This document shows, piece after piece, positions 54,299 to 63,059 of a stretch of 64,000 bases of DNA (the first letter of the stretch is position 1; each line of letters starts with the position of its first letter). The notes under the pieces were generated by a model. The model was not told where the DNA came from and searched no databases. It saw only the letters and a list, made by a program, of their open reading frames with translations. The DNA is taken from assembly GCA_036654095.1 (NCBI GenBank), contig JAVVSR010000008.1, forward strand, positions 16,438-80,437. The letters are read 5' to 3'. The stretch is from JAVVSR01 sp036654095 (lineage in GTDB: Bacteria; Bacillota; Clostridia; Christensenellales; CAG-917). Position numbers and translations under genes: made by a program.

Positions 54299-55136
54299 AT
54301 GTACTTTTTTGATTTTTTAAACAATATTTAAGAGATTTGTTTAACGAATTTTCTGTGATAATTAAAAGCATTTGCTGTTCGCTTAACTGTGTCAGTTTTT
54401 GGTTTCCATTCATTACAATAAAGTCGGTAATATGCTTTGAATTTACAAGTTTTAGTATGCGTGACAGCGTTAATGTGTCGGCTATGTATAAAGTTTGCGC
54501 TCGAACTCCGTGGTTAAAACTTTTTGTCAATGGCGAGCATTTGAGAATATGCGCGTACATTTCATTTTTTGTACCCGAAATAGCTCCGATATACAAAAAA
54601 ACCGCTAAAATGCCAACCGTTAAGTTTATGGTATAAAATGCTGATACGATAAACAGCGAAAACATCGCGAACGACAACGCAATGCCAAAACGACGAAGTA
54701 ATTTCAGCGTTTTAGCTGTATTTTGGCCGTATGAAAGCACTATTCGAGCGCCATCAAGCGGAAATACGGGGATTAAATTAAATATTCCTATGGTTAAATT
54801 AGCTCGAACAAAATATTCGGTGTATGGATAACTCGACGGAAATATCCACCACGTGGCAACTGTCATAAGCGCAATTAGAAAGTTAGCTAGCGGGCCTGCT
54901 AACGCAATCAAAAGATTAGATGTTTTATCTAAATTTTCCTCACTTAGAAGCATTGCTCCATATGGAAGCAATGTTATTTTGTTTGCTACATATCCGCGTT
55001 CGCGAGCTATTAACGAGTGCGCAAACTCGTGCAAAAGCACCGCTAGTATGGCCGAGGCAAAATTAAGTATGCCACTAAGCCATACTATGACGGCGGATAG
55101 CACGATAAACAGCGGATGTATTTTGATTTTTGGCAT
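54297..55136 (-). CDS. Site-2-type intramembrane metalloprotease, SpoIVFB-like
   Basis: 279 residues, M50B family. HEFAHSLIARERG gives the zinc-binding HExxH, and NLIPVFPLDGARIV the second motif with the Asp ligand. About six membrane helices, then a soluble C-terminal stretch. In Bacillus, SpoIVFB cleaves pro-sigmaK in the mother cell. Its position beside minDE and near rplU matches the minCD-spoIVF-rplU order of Bacillus. Whether this organism sporulates cannot be decided here. A small membrane protein is encoded 3 bp upstream and is probably its partner. Confidence 0.88.
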   Translation of the reverse strand: MPKIKIHPLFIVLSAVIVWLSGILNFASAILAVLLHEFAHSLIARERGYVANKITLLPYGAMLLSEENLDKTSNLLIALAGPLANFLIALMTVATWWIFPSSYPYTEYFVRANLTIGIFNLIPVFPLDGARIVLSYGQNTAKTLKLLRRFGIALSFAMFSLFIVSAFYTINLTVGILAVFLYIGAISGTKNEMYAHILKCSPLTKSFNHGVRAQTLYIADTLTLSRILKLVNSKHITDFIVMNGNQKLTQLSEQQMLLIITENSLNKSLKYCLKNQKST

Positions 55137-55139
55137 CAG

Positions 55140-55382
55140 TTACAAGATTGAACCAATGATAGCCACGCTAGATGACAAGCTTACAAGCTTTGCAACTTGA
55201 GCAATCAAAAATCCTAATGAAACAACTGTCCCTAATACTATCGGATATATGAACATATCCATTTTATCAAGCGAGAACTTCGGGATAAGAGTTTTCAATG
55301 AACGCTTTGGACGAATATCGGATACCACATAATCATTCATACTAACTTCGCTGTTGATAAGCTTAATATCATCATATTTCAT
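55140..55382 (-). CDS. Small membrane protein upstream of the SpoIVFB-like protease
   Basis: 80 residues: a basic cytoplasmic N-terminal half (VVSDIRPKRSLKTLIPKF) and one or two hydrophobic segments at about 46-80. The strong binding site GTGAGGTGA and the 3-bp gap to the protease show real, coupled expression. Position corresponds to spoIVFA in Bacillus, but the LysM/peptidase-like portion of SpoIVFA is absent and similarity is not evident. A role as regulator or anchor of the protease is inference from position. Confidence 0.7.
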   Translation of the reverse strand: MKYDDIKLINSEVSMNDYVVSDIRPKRSLKTLIPKFSLDKMDMFIYPIVLGTVVSLGFLIAQVAKLVSLSSSVAIIGSIL

Positions 55383-55497
55383 AAAATCACCTCACAAAAT
55401 GATATAAGCTTTATTCGTAAATTATGACAAAATATCAAATATATTTTTTAAAATTGAAAAATAATATAATAAATAAAAAGCGTTATAATCAAAGCGT

Positions 55498-55526
55498 TTG
55501 ACATTTGATACATATTATCCTACAAT
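55498..55526 (+). promoter_or_regulatory. Promoter of the ROK kinase gene
   Basis: TTGACA (55498-55503), 17-bp spacer, TACAAT (55521-55526), 31 bp before the start codon. Confidence 0.82.
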
Positions 55527-55557
55527 TTTAGTGATATACAATCTTTGAGGTAGCTTA

Positions 55558-56514
55558 ATGTATTATATAGGTGTCGATTTTGGCGGAATGTCTATAAAGG
55601 GTGGTTTAGTCAACGAACAAGGACGTATTGTATTTAAATGCGTCGTTCCAACCAAGCCAAATGGTAGCTCGGACAGCATTGCCGACGACCTTGCGCGCCT
55701 TATTGATACAGTTATTAAAAATAGTAGCGCGGATAAGTTGCAAATCGGCGCAATAGGTATTGGGTTTCCGGGGACGACTGATGCGAAAAATGGTATCATT
55801 CGTTACGCGGCGAATGTGAATTTTAAAGATTATCCGATTGTCAGCGCGATAAATGAAAGGCTTAGTTGTAACTTGCCTATTTTAATAAGCAATGATGCAA
55901 ATTGCGCCGCTTTAGGCGAGGCGATGTACGGCCAAAAAAAAGTTGACAATGCAATTTTTGTTACGTTGGGGACGGGCGTTGGTACGGGGATTATTATTGA
56001 CGGTAAAGTTTTTGAGGGCTTTAATTCAATGGGCGCGGAAGGCGGTCATATTCGCTTGAAAACAGGTGGAGCTTTGTGCGGTTGTGGCAACAAAGGTTGC
56101 TATGAAGCGTACGCATCGGCTTCTGCTTTAATTAAACAAACAAAATTAGCCGTGAAAAAACATTCGGGAAGTATACTGGCAGAAGTTTCGCAAACGGAAG
56201 GGTTCACTGGTAAAACAGCCTTTATTGCCGCGCGTAAAAACTGTCCTGTCGCGCAGGCTTTAATTAATAGATATACAAAATATGTTGGCGATGGTATGAT
56301 TTCGCTTTTAAACTTATTTGGAAGTGAATATATAATTGTTGGCGGCGGAATTTCGCGCGAAGGCGATTACTTTATAAAACCTCTTGAGGAATATATAAAC
56401 AGGTACAAATACGGCCACGACTTTTATCCTAAAACTAAAGTAATGGCGGCAAGCTTATATAATGACGCGGGTATAATTGGAGCTGCCGAATTGTATAAGT
56501 CGCAAAGCAAGTAA
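55558..56514 (+). CDS. ROK-family glucokinase
   Basis: 318 residues. GVDFGGMSIKGGLV (ATP-binding phosphate 1), the VTLGTGVGTGIIIDG segment, GAEGGHIRL with the sugar-contacting E-x-G-H, and the zinc motif CGCGNKGCYEAYAS identify a ROK sugar kinase; the lack of a DNA-binding domain argues for an enzyme rather than a repressor. Glucose is the likely substrate, although N-acetylmannosamine or similar cannot be ruled out. GAGG 7 nt before the ATG. It has its own promoter; no terminator is seen before the 100-bp repeat array that follows it. Confidence 0.9.
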   Translation: MYYIGVDFGGMSIKGGLVNEQGRIVFKCVVPTKPNGSSDSIADDLARLIDTVIKNSSADKLQIGAIGIGFPGTTDAKNGIIRYAANVNFKDYPIVSAINERLSCNLPILISNDANCAALGEAMYGQKKVDNAIFVTLGTGVGTGIIIDGKVFEGFNSMGAEGGHIRLKTGGALCGCGNKGCYEAYASASALIKQTKLAVKKHSGSILAEVSQTEGFTGKTAFIAARKNCPVAQALINRYTKYVGDGMISLLNLFGSEYIIVGGGISREGDYFIKPLEEYINRYKYGHDFYPKTKVMAASLYNDAGIIGAAELYKSQSK

Positions 56515-56530
56515 GCGACAAACAAACGGC

Positions 56531-56792
56531 CTAGTCATAAAGTAACTGGTAGCAACGAGCAGGTGTCATAACTAATTGTTTGTAAAAAAGTTATAGTGAG
56601 AAAAGCGAATATAAATGAAGATACAGCACCCTAGTCATAAAGCAACTGGTAGCAACAGGCAGGTGTCATAACTAATAGCTTGTAAAAAAGTTATAGTGAG
56701 AAAAGCGAATATAAATGAAGATACAGCACCCTAGTCATAAAGCAACTGGTAGCAACAGGCAGGTGTCATAACTAATAGCTTGTAAAAAAGTT
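56531..56792 (+). repeat. Tandem repeat with exact 100-bp period, 2.6 copies
   Basis: Copies start CTAGTCATAAAG at 56531, 56631 and 56731; the third stops after GTAAAAAAGTT at 56792. Copies two and three are identical over their shared length; copy one differs at a handful of positions (AAGTAACT for AAGCAACT, AACGAGC for AACAGGC, AATTGTTTG for AATAGCTTG). ATAACT and AGTTAT within a unit can pair. The unit is much less AT-rich than other spacers here. An ATG frame of 18 codons (56615-56671, repeated 56715-56771) spans each unit junction. Confidence 0.93.
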
Positions 56793-56958
56793 GTTTAGTC
56801 GCTTAGCGAGCAAGTTGCCGAGTGAAGGCATTTTGACTGGTGCATTTCTAGCGATGGTAGCGCAATAAGTAAGCGGTTTTAAAAATTGCGTAATTAGTAT
56901 GTCATTTGTGGCGCCTATTTGCTTAGCGCACAGAGGTGAAAGCCTCAACTAAATTTTG
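56793..56958. other. Coding-like remnant or structured leader before the radical SAM gene
   Basis: This spacer is richer in G/C than others in the window. From TTG 56791 it stays open for 25 codons (to TAA 56866-56868) and reads like protein (FSRLASKLPSEGILTGAFLAM). The octamer GCTTAGCG occurs twice and GAGG / CCTC forms a small hairpin just before the next start. Neither reading is proven. Confidence 0.4.
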
Positions 56959-58740
56959 ATGAATAATTTTATAGATAAATACAACCAAATTCTTTTAACC
57001 GTCGAGAAGCCCGCGCGTTACACAGGAGGGGAGTACAATATCCCCAATATGGCTAAAAAGTTTCGCGCTAATCTTTGCCTATGTTTTCCAGATACGTACG
57101 AAATAGGTATGAGCAATATGGGCATAAGTATTTTGTATCAAGTGTTAAACGCTAATGACGATTATGTATGCGAGCGGTGTTTTGCGCCATGGATTGACCT
57201 TGGCGAAACGCTTAAACGCGAAAAAATTCCATTGTTATCAATCGAAACAAAAACTCCTATCCGCGATTTTACGGCGGTGGGTTTTTCTATTCAATATGAA
57301 ATGCTTTACAGCAACGTTTTGTATATGCTTGATTTAGCGGGTATTCCGTTTTATTCAAAAGAACGCGGAGAAGATTTTCCAATACTTATAGCAGGAGGGC
57401 CTTGCACGGTTAATCCCGAGCCGTTTGCTGATTTTTTTGACATAATAGAAATTGGCGAAGGCGAGGAAATGCTGCCTGCGATTATGAAAGTTATTGCCGA
57501 TGGAAAGGATAAAGGGCTTAGCAAATTGGAAATTTTAAGGCAAGCAAAATTAATTGAGGGCGTGTATATTCCGTCGCTTTGGAAACAAGGCGAGGTTGTT
57601 AAAAAAGCTGTGTATTCTGATTTTGAGCAGTGCAAAAATGTAAGTCGTCCCTTAGTTCCAAACATTGAAGTAGTTTTTGACCGCGCAAGTATTGAGCTAT
57701 ACAGGGGTTGTGGCAGTGGCTGTCGATTTTGTCAGGCGGGTTTTTATTATCGTTCCATACGTGAAAGAAACGTTAATGAATTGTTAAAAACCGCGGAAGA
57801 ACTGATTGATAATACGGGTTTTGACGAATTGTCGCTTTCTAGTTTGAGTACTGGAGATTACAGCCAATTAAAGCCGTTAATATTAGGCCTTCAGGAGTTG
57901 ACAAAAAAGAGGAAAGTTAATTTATCATTGCCCTCGCTAAGGCTAAGCAGTTTTGAGGGCGCGTTTGCATTATCGAGCAGAAGAAGCAGTTTAACTTTTG
58001 CGCCCGAAGCAGGTACGCAGCGTTTGCGAGATGTGATAAATAAAAACGTTACAGAAGAAGAAATTATGTCAAGTTTAGTTGAAGCATTTAAGGGCGGATA
58101 TGACAGCGTTAAGCTGTATTTTATGCTTGGGTTGCCAACTGAAACAGATGAAGACTTAATTGGCATTTCTTTATTAGTTGACAAAATACGCACTTTATAT
58201 ATCGAAACTATGCACAACAAACATCTAACCGTGTCAGTAAGCTGCAGTGTGTTTATACCAAAACCAGTCACTCCATTTCAGTGGGAACAGCAAATACCAC
58301 TTGAAGAAATGTCACGCAAACAGCAACTCGTTCGCAATAGTTTGCGCAGCATGAAGAATGTTCATTTTAGTTGGCACGAGGCATCTACTTCTGTACTTGA
58401 GGCGGTTTTTGCGCGTGGCGACAGACGTCTGTCAAAGGTGATTGTACGAGCTTTTGAGCTGGGCGCAAAGTTTGACGGTTGGACTGAAAAATTTAATTAT
58501 GGTATATGGAAACAAGCCTTTTTTGAATGCGGAATAGAGTATTCGGATTATACTAAAGCTTGGTCGATAGACGAGCCATTACCGTGGGATTTTATTGATA
58601 CGACTATTGATAAAAAATATTTAATTGCCGAACGACAAAATGCTTATCTTGGAATTACAAAACAAAACTGTCGCGAAGGTTGCAATAACTGTGGCGCCTC
58701 TAAAAATGTCAGATGTTCTTTTGCGGGGGATAAAATATGA
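56959..58740 (+). CDS. B12-binding-domain radical SAM protein (TIGR03960 family)
   Basis: 593 residues. After an N-terminal cobalamin-binding-like domain (LCLCFPDTYEIGMSNMGISIL) comes the radical SAM core with RGCGSGCRFC, Cys-x3-Cys-x2-Cys at about 251, 255 and 258, ligands for the [4Fe-4S] cluster, and a C-terminal part with further Cys (NCREGCNNCGA). The family lies next to TIGR03936 and rng in many Clostridia; substrate is not established, a tRNA or rRNA modification role is often suspected. ATG 56959 (a TTG is 3 bp upstream); no good ribosome binding site is seen, unusual for this genome. Its last bases overlap the next gene (ATGA). Confidence 0.92.
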   Translation: MNNFIDKYNQILLTVEKPARYTGGEYNIPNMAKKFRANLCLCFPDTYEIGMSNMGISILYQVLNANDDYVCERCFAPWIDLGETLKREKIPLLSIETKTPIRDFTAVGFSIQYEMLYSNVLYMLDLAGIPFYSKERGEDFPILIAGGPCTVNPEPFADFFDIIEIGEGEEMLPAIMKVIADGKDKGLSKLEILRQAKLIEGVYIPSLWKQGEVVKKAVYSDFEQCKNVSRPLVPNIEVVFDRASIELYRGCGSGCRFCQAGFYYRSIRERNVNELLKTAEELIDNTGFDELSLSSLSTGDYSQLKPLILGLQELTKKRKVNLSLPSLRLSSFEGAFALSSRRSSLTFAPEAGTQRLRDVINKNVTEEEIMSSLVEAFKGGYDSVKLYFMLGLPTETDEDLIGISLLVDKIRTLYIETMHNKHLTVSVSCSVFIPKPVTPFQWEQQIPLEEMSRKQQLVRNSLRSMKNVHFSWHEASTSVLEAVFARGDRRLSKVIVRAFELGAKFDGWTEKFNYGIWKQAFFECGIEYSDYTKAWSIDEPLPWDFIDTTIDKKYLIAERQNAYLGITKQNCREGCNNCGASKNVRCSFAGDKI

Positions 58741-59420
58741 TTACCTTAAAGTATACCAAAATTGGCAACGCAGTTTTTGTTTCGCACATCGATATGCTTA
58801 AAAATATGGCGAGGATTATGCGAAGAGCGCGTTTAAATGTTGAGTTTTCACAGGGGTTTAATCCGCATATGTTGTTATTTTTTTCGCCACCAATCGCATT
58901 GGGCGTTGCAAGTATCGCGGAATATGTAACAGTAGATATTAAAAATATTAGTCCAAATGATTTCTTGTTGGCTTTTAACAAAGCCGCCCCCGAGGGTATT
59001 GTTGGATTAAAGGCTTTTTATACTGAAAAATCGCCAAATCTTGCGGGTCAAGTTGTTATTTCTGATTATGAATTTCCAATTAAAAGCGCTGAAGATACGG
59101 CCAAAATACTTGCTTTTTTCACAAATTGTAAGGAATATGTGCTTAAATTCAAACAAAAAGGTGTTTTAACCGAAAAGGAAGTTTCATCGCAAATCCTTAG
59201 CGTTAGATGTTATAATAAAGGTTTAATTTTTGCGTTAGCTACGGGTAATGACAATCTTCGCGCGGATAGATTTTTATCTAATTTACAAGCAGATTTTAAT
59301 ATTGATACAAATATTTTTGATATAAGAAAAACTACACAATACGTCAGGACCGAAAAAGGCTTGGCAGAAGTGGATTTTCTTTTAATGGGAGGTAGCCGTG
59401 AAAAAACAACTTCTAATTGA
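58737..59420 (+). CDS. TIGR03936 family radical SAM-associated protein
   Basis: 227 residues starting KYTKIGNAVFVSHIDMLKNMARIMRRA, then FSQGFNPHMLLFFSPPIALGV, the family pattern. It has no Fe-S Cys motif. In other bacteria it is fused to or follows the TIGR03960 protein, so it most likely acts as its partner in the same reaction. Starts within the stop of the preceding gene and overlaps rng by 23 bp, so the three are one translational unit. Confidence 0.92.
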   Translation: MITLKYTKIGNAVFVSHIDMLKNMARIMRRARLNVEFSQGFNPHMLLFFSPPIALGVASIAEYVTVDIKNISPNDFLLAFNKAAPEGIVGLKAFYTEKSPNLAGQVVISDYEFPIKSAEDTAKILAFFTNCKEYVLKFKQKGVLTEKEVSSQILSVRCYNKGLIFALATGNDNLRADRFLSNLQADFNIDTNIFDIRKTTQYVRTEKGLAEVDFLLMGGSREKTTSN

Positions 59421-60897
59421 CTACCATCCGCAGCGCGTTCGCGTTGCAATGGTTGAAGATGGCGAACTTGTTGAGTATTATATGGAGCGAGCCTCAATGC
59501 CCAAGTTAGTTGGCAATATCTATAAAGGTAAGGTTGTAAATACTTTAGCTGGAATGAAGGCCGCGTTTGTAAATATTGGGCTTGAAAAAAATGCTTTTTT
59601 ATATGTTGGCGAAAGTTTAGTTGATAAGGTAAGCTTAGGACGTGGCGCGCTCGCAATGCCTCAAAAGCTATGTGTTTCGTCAGGGGATAATGTGCTTTGT
59701 CAAGTTGTAAAAGACTATTTTGGCACAAAGGGCGTTAGGATATCGCAAAATATTTCGTTGCCCGGACGCTTGATGGTGATTATGCCGCAAACTTGTTATA
59801 TAGGTATTTCGCACAAAATCGTAAACGAGGAGGCTCGTGCGCGACTTGAAAAGTTGGTTCAAGATAACGCTCCCGAAAATACAGGATTTATAATTAGAAC
59901 CGCTGCCGAAAAAGCCACAGACGAGGAAATTTTATCTGAAATGAACTCGCTGATTTTAAAGTGGAAAAACATTTTAGCTAGTTACAAATTGGCCGCAGAA
60001 GGCAGTGTTATTTACGAGGAAGGCGACTTGATTTTTAGGACAATTCGTGATATTTTGGATAGCGATATAAATGAAATTATTGTAAATAACAGCTATGTAT
60101 TTCGTGATTTAAAGGAAAGCTTAAAGTCAATTTATCACGATAAGGATATTTTGGAATTGTATAGCGGCGCTAAAAACTTGCTTAACTATTATAACTTGAG
60201 TGGCCAAATTGAAAAGTTAATTAAACGCAAAGTTGTGCTTAAAAATGGCGCTTATCTTGTAATTGACCGCACTGAAGCGTTGACCGTTATTGACGTAAAT
60301 ACTGGGAAATATGTCGGCGAAGACAATTTAGAGGATACTTTTTATAAAACAAACCTAATTGCTGCTGAAGAAATTGCAAAGCAGTTGCGTCTTAGAAATA
60401 TTGGAGGCATTGTCATTGTCGACTTTATTGATATGACGATTGAGGGAAATCGCGCGCAAGTTCTCGAAGCGTTGAAAAGCGCTTTAAACCGCGACCGAAC
60501 TAGAACATCGCAGCCTGTTATGACTACACTTGGGCTTGTTGAATTTACTAGAAAGAAAACTAGAAGTTCAATTAATGATATTATTTTAAAAAGCTGTCCA
60601 TACTGTCAGGGTGATGGCTATATTTTTTCAGAAGAATATGTTATTATGCGTATTCGCGACGCGCTGATTGCAACATTTAGTGACAATGACCCTAAATCGG
60701 TAATTATTACGGTAAATCCCGACGTGTTTAGCAAGCTATTTACGCTAAGATATCTTGAAAAGGATTGCTTGACAATGTGGAAAGGTAAACGAATTTATAT
60801 TGTCCCCGATAGCTCAACTCATCACGAACATTTTACGATAGTTGCAGATAACTCTACAATTTTAAGTTTGCCCGATGACGCTAAATTATTGTACTAG
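59398..60897 (+). CDS. rng: Ribonuclease G/E family endoribonuclease
   Basis: 499 residues, RNase G-sized. S1-like domain near residues 35-120 (GNIYKGKVVNTLAGMKAAFVNIGLEKNAFLYV), the catalytic Asp-containing segments VIDVNTGKYVG and VIVDFIDM, and a Cys-x2-Cys near the C-terminal part (SCPYCQGDG), like the zinc-link. It matures 16S rRNA and turns over mRNA. GTG start at 59398 with GGGAGG 5 nt upstream, inside the preceding gene. Confidence 0.95.
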   Translation: MKKQLLIDYHPQRVRVAMVEDGELVEYYMERASMPKLVGNIYKGKVVNTLAGMKAAFVNIGLEKNAFLYVGESLVDKVSLGRGALAMPQKLCVSSGDNVLCQVVKDYFGTKGVRISQNISLPGRLMVIMPQTCYIGISHKIVNEEARARLEKLVQDNAPENTGFIIRTAAEKATDEEILSEMNSLILKWKNILASYKLAAEGSVIYEEGDLIFRTIRDILDSDINEIIVNNSYVFRDLKESLKSIYHDKDILELYSGAKNLLNYYNLSGQIEKLIKRKVVLKNGAYLVIDRTEALTVIDVNTGKYVGEDNLEDTFYKTNLIAAEEIAKQLRLRNIGGIVIVDFIDMTIEGNRAQVLEALKSALNRDRTRTSQPVMTTLGLVEFTRKKTRSSINDIILKSCPYCQGDGYIFSEEYVIMRIRDALIATFSDNDPKSVIITVNPDVFSKLFTLRYLEKDCLTMWKGKRIYIVPDSSTHHEHFTIVADNSTILSLPDDAKLLY

Positions 60898-61071
60898 GCA
60901 AAGTTAATGAATGTAAAAGTTTTTTCAAACATATTGCCAAATTAAAAAGTTTTATTTATTGTGACATTAAATTAGCGACATATAAAAAATAAAATGTTTA
61001 TATTAAAAGCATATGAATATAATAAATATCCTTATTTAAATAATAATTGTGTTGGGAATATGTAAATTTGT

Positions 61072-61100
61072 TTGACATCATCATTTTTTTATGTTAAATT
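61072..61100 (+). promoter_or_regulatory. Promoter of rplU-prp-rpmA
   Basis: TTGACA (61072-61077), 17-bp spacer, TAAATT (61095-61100), 175 bp after rng. Confidence 0.75.
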
Positions 61101-61104
61101 AGAC

Positions 61105-61177
61105 AACGAGCCGCTTGAAAAAGGTATAAGAGCCGTAAGGCCACCATATCAGCGAGACTGGATAGAGGAGGTAACAT
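61105..61177 (+). ncRNA. L21 leader RNA
   Basis: The 70-nt leader between the promoter and rplU (ACGAGCCGCTTGAAAA...AGAGCCGTAAGGCC...) resembles the ribosomal protein L21 leader found before rplU in Firmicutes, a cis-element believed to bind L21 for feedback. The assignment rests on position and partial sequence resemblance. Confidence 0.6.
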
Positions 61178-61483
61178 ATGTACGCTATTATTGCAACAGG
61201 TGGAAAGCAGTTTAAGGTTGAAGAAGGTTTAATTCTTAAAGTTGAAAAACTTGAAGCTGCCGTAGGCGACAAAATTGATTTGGAAGTTTTAATGATTTCA
61301 GACAACGGCGTTGTTTTGACAGGTAAGGAAGTGGCTAAGGCAAAGGTTCAGGCTGAAATTATGTATAACGATAAGTTTGATAAAATTGTTATTTATAAAT
61401 ATAAAGCAAAGAAAAATGAACGTAAACGTCAAGGTCATCGTCAACCGTATACCGCGATTAAAGTTTTATCAATTACAAAATAA
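61178..61483 (+). CDS. rplU: 50S ribosomal protein L21
   Basis: 101 residues. YAIIATGGKQFKVEEG at the N-terminus and KKNERKRQGHRQPYT near the C-terminus are the universal L21 motifs; binds 23S rRNA. GGAGG lies 6-7 nt before the ATG. First of the L21-Prp-L27 trio. Confidence 0.98.
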   Translation: MYAIIATGGKQFKVEEGLILKVEKLEAAVGDKIDLEVLMISDNGVVLTGKEVAKAKVQAEIMYNDKFDKIVIYKYKAKKNERKRQGHRQPYTAIKVLSITK

Positions 61484-61812
61484 TGACAACAGTCAAGGTT
61501 TTGAAAATTAACAACAAAATAGTCAGTATAGAGTGTGTAGGTCATACAGGTTATGCAGAACACGGCGAGGATATTGTGTGTTCGGCGCTATCGTCCATAG
61601 TACAGACGGCGGCATTGGGTTTATTGCAAGTTGCAAAAATCAATGTTACACTTAAAATAGATGAGGACAAGGGTTATTTTTTTATGACACTGCCCGAAAA
61701 TATTTCAAAGGAACGACGTCACGACGCGGATATGATTTTGGAAACTCTTTTACTGGGAGTCGCTGATTTAAATCAGGGCTTTTCGGATTTCATTGAATTG
61801 GAGGTAAATTAG
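61483..61812 (+). CDS. prp: Ribosomal-processing cysteine protease Prp
   Basis: 109 residues. His21 in VGHTGYAEHG and Cys33 in DIVCSALSS form the catalytic pair. Prp removes the N-terminal extension of ribosomal protein L27, which is encoded directly after it and carries such an extension. Starts on the last base of rplU. Confidence 0.95.
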   Translation: MTTVKVLKINNKIVSIECVGHTGYAEHGEDIVCSALSSIVQTAALGLLQVAKINVTLKIDEDKGYFFMTLPENISKERRHDADMILETLLLGVADLNQGFSDFIELEVN

Positions 61813-61813
61813 T

Positions 61814-62095
61814 ATGTTTATGAATATACAACTTTTTGCTCATAAAAAAGGTACTGGTAGCTCACACAACGGTCGTGATAGTAAGTCTAAACGCTTAGGA
61901 GCAAAGAGAGCGGATGGACAATTTGTGCTTGCTGGCAACATTTTGGTGCGCCAACGTGGTACAAAGATACACCCCGGCAACAATGTGGGTATTGGTAGTG
62001 ACGATACATTATTTGCGCTTGAAAGTGGTGTTGTCAAGTTTGAGAGAAAGGGCAGAGACGATAAACAGGTTAGCGTATATCCTGTCGCCGAATAG
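61814..62095 (+). CDS. rpmA: 50S ribosomal protein L27 with cleavable N-terminal extension
   Basis: 93 residues. After MFMNIQLF the mature protein starts AHKKGTGSSHNGRDS; the LF-A junction corresponds to the Prp cleavage site of Firmicute L27 (LQFF-A in Staphylococcus). The mature N-terminus reaches the peptidyl transferase centre, hence the need for trimming. GGAGG 9 nt before the first ATG; a second in-frame ATG 6 bp downstream is too far. Confidence 0.97.
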   Translation: MFMNIQLFAHKKGTGSSHNGRDSKSKRLGAKRADGQFVLAGNILVRQRGTKIHPGNNVGIGSDDTLFALESGVVKFERKGRDDKQVSVYPVAE

Positions 62096-62104
62096 TTAAT
62101 TTTT

Positions 62105-62133
62105 AAAGGACTGCCTATAAGCAGTCCTTTTTT
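62105..62133 (+). terminator. Intrinsic terminator of the rplU operon
   Basis: Perfect stem AAAGGACTGC / GCAGTCCTTT with loop CTATAA and further T. Confidence 0.92.
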
Positions 62134-62205
62134 GTACCCAAAAATCAATTATACGCAATTAATTTTTAATATTTCCCGTGTTTTTGGGTGTTGATTAAAG
62201 AGAAA

Positions 62206-63042
62206 ATGGAATACACAGTAGAAAATGGTAAAATAACTGTTTTTGCACCTGAAGATTTCGATATTTTAAAAACTTTAGAGTGTGGACAAGTTTTCAGATA
62301 TAAAAAAACAGGCGAAAATTTTGAAATTTTTACCGAAAATAAGCACGCCATTTTAAAAAATGAAAAAAATAATGTAATAATACTTACTTCTGACGAAAAA
62401 TATTTTGTAAAATACTTTGATTTATGCCAAAACTATGATATAATAAGATTGAATTTAAAGGATAAAGGCCTTTTTGATGCAGCAATGACTTTTGGCAAAG
62501 GGATACGTATTTTATAACAAAGCCCCTTTGAAACTATTATTAGTTTTATTATTTCAGCCAATAATCATATCCCTCGCATTAAAAAAATTATCGAAACGCT
62601 TTGCACTAAGTTAGGTGAGCCGCTCGATGGCTATTATGCTTTCCCAAGTGTTGAGGCTTTAGCTACTCAATCGGTTGAATTTTTTGAAAAATGCGGGTTA
62701 GGTTACCGCGCTAATTATGTTTTTGAAACGGCAAGGGCTATTTATGATGGCTTTGACATAAATTCTATTTATGATATGCCTTCCGACCTTGCTCAAAAAA
62801 CATTGTGTAAGTTGAAGGGCGTCGGGCCTAAGGTGGCAGATTGCGTTTTGCTTTTTGGGTTTGGTAAAACCGATGTGTTTCCCGTCGATACTTGGATTAG
62901 TAAGGTTTATAACTGCTATTTTGGTCAGGAGGATAATCCGAAAATTATCCGAAAGGCCTTAGTTGATAAGTTTGACAATCTGTCAGGTTATGCTCAGCAA
63001 TACTTGTTTTATTACAAGCGAGAATTAGATAAAAAAAGATAA
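62206..63042 (+). pseudogene. ogg: 8-oxoguanine DNA glycosylase interrupted by one in-frame TAA
   Basis: The reading frame is continuous over 278 codons apart from TAA at 62515-62517. Before it: an Ogg N-terminal domain (LKTLECGQVFRYKK; ending FGKGIRIL). After it, in the same frame, QSPFETIISFIISANNHIPRIKKIIETLC continues where intact Ogg proteins read IL-x-QD/SP-[FW]-E-T. The helix-hairpin-helix KGVGPKVADC with the catalytic Lys and FPVDTW with the Asp lie in the second part. Ogg removes 8-oxoG from DNA. The break is one codon, and AAA or CAA is one change away. Nonsense mutation, readthrough or an assembly error all fit. A restart at ATG 62776 would yield only the C-terminal 88 residues. 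Confidence 0.85.
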
Positions 63043-63059
63043 ATTTGGAGGGTAATTTT

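Noticed and set aside
56531..56792. CRISPR array
   Set aside because: The whole 100-bp unit repeats, with no variable spacers, and there are no cas genes nearby.
59210..59728. 172-residue minus-strand frame across the TIGR03936-rng junction
   Set aside because: Opposite two conserved overlapping genes, low-quality composition, no binding site.
61814..61820. Second ATG of rpmA as the true start
   Set aside because: Spacing to GGAGG becomes 15 nt; the first ATG has 9 nt and retains the N-terminal extension expected with Prp.
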